Of a DNA stretch of 64,000 nt, positions 54,434 through 64,000 are shown piece by piece. Source of the stretch: Ceriagrion tenellum (taxonomy: Eukaryota; Arthropoda; Insecta; Odonata; Coenagrionidae). Positions within the stretch are counted from its first letter, which is position 1; every line of letters starts with the position of its first letter. Location of the stretch: NCBI GenBank assembly GCA_963169105.1, contig OY720643.1, forward strand, positions 95,180,848 through 95,244,847, in the 5' to 3' direction. The notes beneath the pieces were generated by a model that saw only the letters and a list, made by a program, of their open reading frames with translations, was not told the DNA's origin and searched no databases. The translations under genes were made by a program, and so were the position numbers.

Positions 54434-57400
54434 TAATATTCAAAATGTTCATCTCTAGAATTACTACGGAATTTTGATGAATTGTAAAAATAATATTGCC
54501 CAGTGTTAGATTATGCTTATATTTATTCCGTATTCGTCGGCAATGTTCGCCAGGATTTAATTTACTTTATGCTAAGAACTGAAAGAAACTGGCAATGTCG
54601 AGAAGCCAGGTAATAACCGTCTGGTTGTTGAAAACAAAAAAATGTAAAGGAGATACTGCGAAACACCAGCCTCTCTTTATCATACCTACTGATATCTTCC
54701 ACGAAACCTTGTAGAAATGGGGTCCTTAAGCTCACAGAACATTCACAATGCAACGCCGAACGCATACCATACCGAAGTAGTCATCGCTTATAGAGAGTAG
54801 ATGGGAAAACTAGTGTATCGTGATGCAGTGGTGAATGTCAGGTAAATATCGTGGATTACGATGTAATCTTAATGTTATTTTCATTTGACCGGTTTGCCCT
54901 ACTGTTCCAAGTCTTGAAAAATATGAAGTAATTGATGATGGCACGTGACCCACAAGTCTGCCATGCGCGGCATCTAAGACTGCGTCTTCCGAAGATGAAC
55001 GATAGCTTTTAGATAACAATCAGTTAGATTACAATGACCGTCTATTATTGAAATCGTGTCGTAGAAGGCCTCACTATTAGAGGATTTAGTGTATTGCTCA
55101 TCATTTGTAATGATAAAAATGAATCTGTATTAAATGTTTTATTGTAGATTGTAACACGTTAGAAGATCTGACTTAATGGCAAAATCTGGCTTTCGAAATT
55201 GGCTTAGTAAACTTTGAAGATGAGTATTTGCACCACTGATAATACCGAACCGCCACAAACGAGGAGCACAGGTAATTGATACTATGTAATTGCATTGTCA
55301 TTATCGCGACAGGCACTTACGAATAAAATCTGCCGTGTCAACTAGAGGGGTAAATTTTATGGCGCTAAATCCTCATATTTCAAGGTAAAGACAAAAATAA
55401 GACCTCTAGGGCAATAGTGCACAGCATGTTCTACCTTACGGTTAAGGGGAATGAATAAAAAAACGAAATGCACGGGTAGGCATAAGGAAGTATACATTCT
55501 TTTTCAGAGGAAAGTGTATCCATGATAAAATAGTAATACCTCACAAAAAAAACTGGCCTCAACAAAAGAAGATTTTTAAAGTTTTACAAAAATCATCGTA
55601 ACATCAATTGTGAAATCAATATGCAGACTTTTGAGGTGTATTCTAAACCGTAAGTACAGTTATCAAGAGATTTACCCCTTATCCTAAAGCTTTGCTGAAG
55701 TATCACTGGAATGATTATAAAAATGCATAAAATAATGCAAAATTCTGTGTCACAAATTATAAAAGTGAATTTAAGAAATCAAAAAGAAACAAACATCATT
55801 ATTTAACTTAAAAAAGGTACAAGGCAAAACATTATCTCGTGGATGATATTGTACGACAAGTACCACCTTTCCAGAGCATTGTGACACCAATTGATTCCAT
55901 TGAAATTGAGAAAATCGATATAAAACAGCTTCTTTATGTATGAGTTATCCCCACCAGCCAATGCAATACTAAATTATAGTAGTGATAATGTAATACTAAA
56001 TGATAAATCCAAGGTATTGGAGCCTTTGAGAATTTTCAAGTAACGACGAAAATTACTGATTATATGACTCAATGCATAAAAAAATACATAACTCGAATAA
56101 AATAGTGTCTTAAAGGAGGACAAAAATTATCTTTCATTTAGTTCTTTTATTTTAATAACGCATAAATACAAATTGATGATTAACGTTGTATGGAAGAAGA
56201 TAGAAGTCTACGCTGTCGAATGTGCATGATTCTCTTATCTTTCTTCTATCATCTCAATTGAGTGACAATGATAAGCTTACCGACTTAATGGCTTACCGAC
56301 AGATTGCTTTACTATAGCAAAAACCAATTGAAAAGAAAGATAAAAGTTTTATTATCCGTGACTCAGGTACTATGATAATAATAGAAAGAGTTGTATTCGA
56401 CTACATGTTAGGAGTAAACATATAACATCAGGAAATATAAATATAACAAAAATATTTTGAAAATCAGAAATGATATTTTGAGAAAACCCGTAGCTTTCGG
56501 ATTTTTCACAAACGATAAGAAATAAAAGGTGGGTGACGGTAGGATAAAGTTAAGAGCAGTTATTAGGAAGAGAGAAAAGTAAGTGGTTCGATATAAAGAA
56601 GAAAGAATTAAAATTATGAAAACATTATTTCATGTGATTACGTATGACTGAAACTGAAACAAAATGATAAATCTCGTCATCAAAACCGAATATTTTAAGA
56701 ATAATGACGAAAAAGATATGTACCCTTCTTACCCAATAGAAATTACATGGGAAAATATGATTGCAGTAAATATAATAACTCTGCCCCTTATTTGAAAAAT
56801 AATCAATTAATATGAATCGGCAACTCAGTCTTCATATGCTAAAATTTTACAAAAATTTTACCGCTTTCATACTGAAGAATTTTTTCTTCTATTTTTAATG
56901 CTCTCATTAAATTCATTTATTAAGTTCCTTTTTCCCCAAAAGGTATCAATTTAATTTTCAATGTACACAAAATTGGCCACAATATGATCATCCTCGCCTT
57001 ATTTCCATTCGCTCACGATTGGAGAGGAGCTCCCCCGTTCAATTGGGGAATACACAATATTTGAATAAAATGGCATTCAATAAGCCACAGTAGACAATAG
57101 CGAAATGGTTTACGAGTCTTTCCCACTTTTAATACAAGAAGAATCACAAAATTTACCTAATGGGATAAATATGCAAATAATATGTATCGGCAATAAAGAT
57201 ATTTACACGTTATGGCATTAATATATAAACTTAAAGGTTTCCTTAAGCATAATGAAATGATTTCGAAAACCCGTTTCCGGTAGCTTTTTATAACGTTAAT
57301 TTATGAATTGTGTTCCCCTCTAGGGTATCCATTTAATCCTCAACCTTCTCCGCCGATCATTTCCGAAACATTTACGCCCTATCCCACCAAAGACTTGCAC

Positions 57401-60400
57401 CAGGAGAAAAACCACCTTGGAGAGCCTGGAGCTGAAGTCCGGACCTAGTAATTTGTGGAGCTCGGAAAGGGTGGGAGCGTTGTCTGCAGAGGCGCTGTGT
57501 GGGCGACAGCACTAAGATAGGGTTTCCACTTTGGTGCACCAAGAGAAGCGAAAACGGTGCATCGCCGCCTGGGACCTCAACCACAGTCTCTTCCTAGATG
57601 CCTCAGTTGGAAGCAGGTGTCATCGGGCTGAAAATTATTAGGCCTTGATGACCACCGTTGCTACACTCCACGCAATGACCTTGGACGAGTCCAACAGCGG
57701 TAGATTTGGCAAGTTTTACTTGCGGGAAAAATTCAAAGATTTACGCTTATCTTCCTCACGGAGGAAATTCACGGTGCGCTTGGTAAAAGGCGATATCGGA
57801 ATATTATTGCACGTTTTTTTCTGAAAATAGGTCTCCCTGTCAGAGTTAGCATTCCAATATAAGACGAAGCCAGAGTGATGTAAAAAAAACGAATATCCAT
57901 TGATTATTTTTCGAAGTTCTCTCACTAAAGGTAACTCATATCGTAGAGATAAAAATTATAAAAAAGACAAAACAAAAGCAAAGCCTTTCCTTTCAATAGA
58001 TTGCATTCTTTTAGATATTATTATTATACTGAAAAAAATAGGTAAAAGATTTCTTTTTATCAATTGATTAAAAAACTCGGTAAGTGTTCATTAATCAAGT
58101 AAAACGTCTCTCATAGAGAATACCAAGTGATCGATCAGTCCGTATTCTATAAAATTAAAAGTACTATAGATTTCTGTGGCTCTTAATATTCTTCAGCCGC
58201 TGGAAAATACTCCGGCACATTTACAAGACAAAATTATCCTTTGGCATTGACATCATTCTGTCGTATATTTATTTATTTTTAATTTAAACAAATGTTTTTG
58301 AATTATACTATAGTCATACAATTTAAGTAAATATATTGTAATTTTTTCCTGATATATACTAGTATCTCAATAAGAATCAAACGATGAATAAGACGGCTTT
58401 CTATTTAATTATAATCGCTATAGAATTCTGTGCTCGAAAGTCCTCTTGCAAAGAGATTTTCGAAAATTTCTATCCCTAACAAATTCTAAAAAATATCATT
58501 TCAAGAGAAAAGTCTTGCTTTTGGATCGTGACAGTTTTCCAACAGAAAAATCTCTTTTTTGCACCGAAAAGAAATATTTCTGAAATAAACTAACGTTTTC
58601 CGATTTTACTGGTGATACGGCTGTTTTCAAAAGCGAAGAATGATTGAGGATTGGTCCCAGCTTTGAGGTGCGCGTGATTCGAAGAATTTCCGATTGCCAT
58701 CCATCTCAGCCGCCTTGGCACTGAAATGGGAACGCTGATTCAGCACTTCTAACTCCCGCGTTACAAATGAATATCCGAATTTTCCTGTACGAAGTGTTAT
58801 TTTATCTTCAATGCAACGCATGCGAGCACGTTAAAATAAAACATTTTTGGTAAATGGCAATAACTATGTCTTTGTTCAAGCGTAAAGAGGATTGATATTA
58901 AATTAGCCGATTTTTGAGAAAAAAGACGGTAGTCGTAAATATTTCATTTGAAAGAGCTGGGAATTCGTAAAAAAATAATTCAATGTTATCCTATAAATTG
59001 TAATTCCTGAATGATTAATTCAATTTTGGATTTGGAGAGAACTTACTGGAGCTAAATTTCAATTTGATAATTTGATCATATAGCACTGCATTAAATTCAA
59101 TGTATCAATATTGCATAAAAATACTGAGATATAAATTTATATTCCAGCCCTAATTTTCAAAATGCTCGATTAATGTGAAATTTCTGATACCGTAAGTAAG
59201 CCATTACGACGTTGTCATGGAACCTTTTTATTTTCACATTTTGGAGTTTATATTAAATTCATCAAACGATTCTGAGATAGCCTAATCATACTATTAGATA
59301 AAGTGATCATGTTTTAAAATGACTGATTGTTGAAACAGATTGGACAACTGAACAAATAAGAAATTTGGATGCTTAGAAAATCAGCCAGGATTAAGGTATC
59401 TCAAGCTAAACCAATCACAAAAATTACTATCATCACCTTCTGTAGAGGTTAGAATTTTCTTAAAAATACATATCATGCAGTTCTTTCTTTATTATCGGAG
59501 TATTTTTCTCAGCATTATGATCCTCCTGCAACTTCGCCTAAATGAAATGAAAATTGTGCTGGATTGATAAACATGATTGTCATTATCAACGATATATGAA
59601 ACCAATATCCATCAGTAAACATTTTTGAGAGTGAAAATTATTTATTCATTTTGATTTGAATCAAGTAGAAATTCCTCCACACATAAGGAATGAGTTAGAT
59701 CCGACCGAATGACCGAAAAGAAATAAAATGAGAAAATAATTTTCATGAATCGTCACTGAGAAACGTTTTAATCCAGGAGGAAGTTAATATAAACTGAAGA
59801 GGGTACTGCTGATCTGATTTATGAAGTCAAACAGTAGAAATGGCTGCGTTTGCGATGAATAGACAAGCTTACTTTCATGACGTTGAAATGCTGGTGACAT
59901 AAACATAATTTGAGCTTTCTAATTTATTTTTCGTAAGAAAGGACGTCCACATCAATAGGACAAATTTGACTTACCAAGGCCGTAGAGTATTGATCACATA
60001 TGATCAATCTTAGAAAATTTAGCTTCGAGTGAATTTCCACCTCCTAGTTCTTTATGAATTCTACACGTGCAGCAGACTCAATCACTCTGTCATTAGACAT
60101 CATTCTACAGCAATGAAGGGACGGAGAATAAATTACTCGAGGCGAGGATATGACGTGTCGCAAAACTTACAACCTCAAAATAAGCACTCATTTCTCCGAA
60201 GTAATGGCGCGACTGAATCTTGTGCACCCAAAGGAAATCCCTGATGACGATCACCTAAGTTTTACGACTGGCCGAGTGAATCTTGAATTTAGGTGCTCAA
60301 ATGGTCACAATACGGTCACAGAGGCGCCGACGGAGGTCTCATAAAACTGGTAGCTGCTTCAAGTCACTTGATGACACCACATGATGACTATCCAGCGCAA

Positions 60401-60830
60401 ATAAATTAGACGATAGATAACAGGACTTTAGGGGGTAACTCGGAGTAAAATGAAACAGTGCCACTAAGAATTATCAGGCCAGGGCGAAGTAACCAATAAC
60501 ATCGTGTTTTCTTAAGCTACGGCTATTAATTATTAACTATTATTATCAGGCATTGGAATATCTGTGGGGACAATTTTCTCCTGCAGGTAGTGTTAAAACA
60601 CTAGACTGAAAGAATACGCGCTAGCAAATTAAAGAATCAATAAAATGACTTGAATTGAAGGAGAAAATATTTTCCTTAATCTCTATTTATTATCACATTT
60701 CATTCACTTATTTTCGTCAGCCACCAAAACCCTATTCTTTGGCCTTTTATTTTATAAAATCTCTCACGTAGAAAAAGATCAGCACATTAAACCATACCGT
60801 CCTGGAATTGTGGTTATAAATTCAGGAAAA
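54434..60830. other. No gene seen in 6.4 kb; small GC-richer patch at 57330-57720
   Basis: AT-rich with no frame above 71 codons. The patch at 57330-57720 has a 70-codon minus frame with no recognisable domain. This is the longest stretch of the window without a repeat that I can identify. Confidence 0.45.
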
Positions 60831-60835
60831 CCTTT

Positions 60836-60905
60836 GTCTCCTCTGGTGGTGGACCCTTGGCCTCTGGTAGTGGTAGTTGCCTCCTCTGGTAGTGGACCTT
60901 AGGTC
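60836..60905. repeat. Short minisatellite, three units of about 21 bp
   Basis: 'cctctggtggtgg' and two copies of 'cctctggtagtgg' recur at about 21-bp spacing, with 'accttgg/accttagg' ends. Confidence 0.6.
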
Positions 60906-61254
60906 CAACACCAGTGGAGAAAAACGTTCTACGTAATTCTTTAGCCTGGCTATACAGAAGATAGTGACAGTTATCAGGTAATCGTGATTAGAGTAAACAA
61001 GCTGTTTAACAAAAATGTTTAACAACCTACCGAGTAACTTCTATCGTAATACTAAATATTGCTCATTGTACCAGAGAGGTCGCCATTATTCGCTTTAAGA
61101 CAAGGAACTTTTTCCTCACTAATGCTCTCGCTTTCAGGATCTAACTGTTCTACAAAATCAAAAAGATCAATGGTGAGCTGTTTGAGATGATCAAACGAAT
61201 GAAAATAAAATTCAAAGGTTATATAAAGATTAACCGGCGGAGTCTGACAAGTTA

Positions 61255-61325
61255 AGCCTTTGTTCAGGGTGGTTGCGTTGTACGATTTTCTGACAAAAAC
61301 CTCCACCATCGCCGAGGTTTGAACC
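61255..61325 (-). other. B-box-like / hairpin element, tRNA-like relic
   Basis: The minus strand has GGGTTCAAACC (a good B-box) followed by a perfect hairpin AACCTC/GAGGTT. No A-box or acceptor stem is visible. An 85-codon minus frame (61052-61309) lies just downstream without recognisable domains. Confidence 0.3.
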
Positions 61326-61439
61326 CAGTAGAAAAGAACGCGTTCATATTAACATAAAGGAAGCACTATTCTGCGCATATCGAAAAATAGATATTGGAAA
61401 ACCGAATTATATAATGCTATCAATGTAACTGGCGAGACT

Positions 61440-61600
61440 GAGAAAATTGACGAGTCGAATAATTTAACAAATGCGTACATTTATAATAGTGGAGTAAATA
61501 GTGCTAAAGGAAAAGGTAGACCGAGAATCCTTTGGTGAATGTGATGCAATACATTCATAAGAGGAGTAATATTAAGTCTTATTGAGCCTTAACACTTTTA
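61440..61600 (+). mobile_element. Decayed relative of the 48.4-kb LINE tail
   Basis: The blocks 'gacgagtcgaataat', 'aatagtgctaaaggaaaagg', 'tagaccgaga' and 'gtaatattaa' match, in order, 'atgagagtcgaataat', 'aatagtgcgagaggtaaagg', 'taggccgaga' and 'gaatattag' at 48.57-48.70 kb (SAKGKGRPR against SARGKGRPR). Other parts are lost. Confidence 0.6.
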
Positions 61601-63805
61601 CATGAATAATCGACAAAAGTCAATGTGCAATTATTAGGCTTCGACTAGTTGAGCGACTTAAGTCCTCGCTCTTAAAAAAAAACGTTGTTTTAGCCACGAT
61701 GGTAGACGGTCAAATTCTCCTAAGCCACATCAAGTTAACAGTGAAGTATAAAAAGCAGAGAATTTACAGAAAAGTCTATACCAGCTGCCTTATAAAGGTG
61801 CGATATTAAAATTAAGACAAAATAATACCAACTGATTACGTTTTTTTAAATTGAAAAATGACAATAAAGACTAGGCTAGGCTGCGAAAGGGATAAGAATT
61901 AGAAAGAGTTCAACAGTAATTGTATGAGTGTGCGTGAGGTCGAGCCAGTTGAACTTGAAACAGTAGTAGTGATGGTTGTTATTTACGAGCAATCCGAAAA
62001 ATCGGGTCAAAAAGACCCGAGAATAGTGTTTACGTGGCCAAAAACCACGATAGTAGTTAGCGCCATTGAGATACATGCAGACTCGTTTGGAGTTGTTGAA
62101 ACTGTTTCTTTTCTATATGATCTTAGTTTGACCTGTGTTAAAGTGAATACGTAATGGGTAATCAAGCCGCCCTTTACTGCTCAGGGAAGGTAACGGCCTT
62201 TATTTAAGTTCATATCCATCCTTAATAGAAATGTATCTCAATGCCAATAAAGATGAACTAGGTTAAGCCGATAGCCTCGGTGGTAGTAGGTCCACGTTTG
62301 TATTTTACTGTCAACTAAATGTTCGCTTTCTTTTCCCTTTTCATTACTTCTTCGCTTTTGAATGACCTGATTGCAAGTTGCCTATCTGAACAGTTGCCCA
62401 ATTCATATCTTTCGTCAGCATAATTCATTAAGCATTTTTGAGCTATACCACAAACACTCTTTTCTATGCATGAATCAGGTATTGCCACACCTCGGTCACC
62501 TGCAACTTTGTATGTGAAATCCCAAATATCGTCCATCCTACGGCTAAAAACTAACACATAAAAAAATTACCGTAAAACATTGAATCATTCGCAATATCTT
62601 AAGTCTACGCACAGCTAACGCCCATGAACTATTATGTGGATTGTCACAAGGAGCGTCCTGGGCCTACATGCTATCAGACTGCAGCCCTTCCGATGGGGCC
62701 TCCTGGGCTGTACCCGAGTAATATATGAATGCTGGCCATAATGGTCGATTGCGCGTAAATTACATGGGACGGCGCTGGTGGGTCAGTCCGAGGTTGTGTT
62801 GTGTGGGATGAGAGCCCGGGAGCAAAATTAAGATTGAGGCCAACCGGAAATCGATAAGAGAAATCAGTACCATGGAAACGGAGAGGATCCCTTCAAGGAA
62901 TTCGGCAGTCGGTTTCCATAGGGATGAGTTCCGATGAATTTTTGGCATAGAATCCCCACAAGAGCTCTTCTTGATTGGAGTGACGCCACAACTGACAACA
63001 AAGGAATTGGAGCCAAAAACACGGAAGGATCTTCAATTCTCCTTGGGTCTAGGACTAAAAAAAGGGCTAGATCGTAGATGGGGTGGTAAAAGGAAGGAGA
63101 GGATCTTTATTTTTGTTTCCCTTTTTGGAAAATCTGGAGCAGGAAGCAGGAACAATCATTTCAGGCGCGCCGTAGCCATAAAGACTATTCCCAAGGCCAA
63201 GGAGTAAGGCCCGTTGTTTACAGCGTGCATCGAGATAGTCAACGGCGAGAGAGATATGGTCTCAAGGACGCTGAGAAAACTCGAAAAATTTGCTAGACAT
63301 CGGATTCCAAGGAGGGTATATTTTCTAACAATCATTGCACACTTAAATAATCCAAATTTAAATAACTTATCATTAATACTGACCTGGTCAAGTTACGTAT
63401 TTCATACCGGTAGAGTGCGTCATTATAATAAAATTTGGGAATCTGTTTTACCCGTTTACGCCTGACGGTGTCGTTGGGTACCAGTCGTTGGTGTACTACA
63501 AACACTTACCGATATTTACCGGATATTTTTAACTTTATATAAAATTTACATTAATTATATGAGCTTACAATTTCGAAGGTTTTGCTTTTGTAAGTCCTTA
63601 TTTTACGCCATTTCAGATGTTTAAAATAGGATATTAATTTAATTTTATTATTTTTTATTATCCACCAGGGAATTTATGTCTTAATTTATAGGATTTTCAT
63701 TTCATTTTAAGTTGTAAATGTACAATTAAGTGAGAAATATAAAATATAAAATTTTTGTACAGAAACACGCCAAATTTAAAACATTAATTAAAATTTTAAA
63801 TAAGA
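61601..63805. other. No gene seen
   Basis: Frames of up to 83 codons (for example 62971-63207, 63214-63465) are not recognisable. 62640-63190 is somewhat GC-richer. 63480-63800 is strongly AT-rich. Confidence 0.4.
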
Positions 63806-63829
63806 ACCCTCAAGATCCGTGTGATCCTA

Positions 63830-64000
63830 GCGGTACCGTTCATTCTGCCTCCTCCGACCCTCCACTAATACCTCCTCTCCAACCATATCCAATACCTCCT
63901 CCTTTGTCCTCCTCGGCTTCCAGCTCATCCTCTTCATCTTTCTCCATACTCTCATCTCAAATGCCTCAAATCTGCTTACTTCCTCCCTTCGCAATGACCA
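63830..64000 (-). mobile_element. RTE-like LINE remnant at the right edge
   Basis: The minus strand reads continuously from the edge: LRREEVSRFEAFEMRVWRKM, then KRMSWKPRRTKEEVLDMVGE and EEVLVEGRR. This is the 'FE.RVWR.M....W...R.NEEVL' block just downstream of the RT domain in endonuclease/RT LINEs. The rest of the element would lie outside the window. Confidence 0.75.

Overview
The window looks like AT-rich, repeat-dense nuclear DNA from an arthropod, most likely an insect. The evidence is the family mix (mariner, RTE-like and Jockey/CR1-like LINE tails, a Penelope-like element, tRNA-derived repeats, foldback MITEs), the small-motif promoter style (TATA plus TCAG-type initiator), and the absence of operons, Shine-Dalgarno sites or dense coding. 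The species cannot be fixed from the sequence. I recognised no intact host protein-coding gene. Most open frames are short and read like chance frames in GC- or pyrimidine-rich patches. Everything with a recognisable protein signature is a decayed transposable element.

Layout. 0-8.3 kb: LINE tail at the left edge, G-rich and C-rich tracts, a 327-bp foldback MITE (4703-5029) and an RTE-like LINE tail (about 5.04-5.39 kb). 8.3-12.5 kb: a small 'gggcgtagcc' MITE, then a dead mariner element whose central transposase segment is amplified into ten 281-bp head-to-tail units (about 9031-11836). 12.5-20.3 kb: a GC-rich, hairpin-rich segment, then mostly featureless DNA, ending in a pyrimidine-rich block with a candidate TATA/initiator promoter and a tiny open frame. 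20.37-21.45 kb: a 541-bp tandem duplication in which each unit carries a long hairpin around a hammerhead-like core. 23.2-25.5 kb: a 5'-truncated Penelope-like retroelement with an RT remnant and a GIY-YIG endonuclease. It has inverted terminal segments that each encode a convincing hammerhead ribozyme, and 330-340-bp direct repeats surround one of those segments.

26-46 kb: diverged duplications, an inverted pair of tRNA-like SINE modules (31.6-32.0 kb), GC-rich patches around 37 and 43.5 kb that could be promoters or first exons, and LINE tails at 37.8, 40.0 and 42.7 kb. 46-64 kb: a MITE with 23-bp ends, two LINE tails at 47.5-48.8 kb, two decayed relatives of the ribozyme-type hairpin (50.3 and 54.0 kb), a long imperfect hairpin at 54.34 kb, a GC-rich patch at 51.6-52.2 kb, and LINE remnants at 61.5 kb and the right edge.

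The main story is transposon biology rather than host genes: ribozyme-bearing Penelope-type termini in several states of decay, and a dead mariner gene converted into a satellite-like array. All structural claims come from reading by eye; no alignments or folding programs were run.
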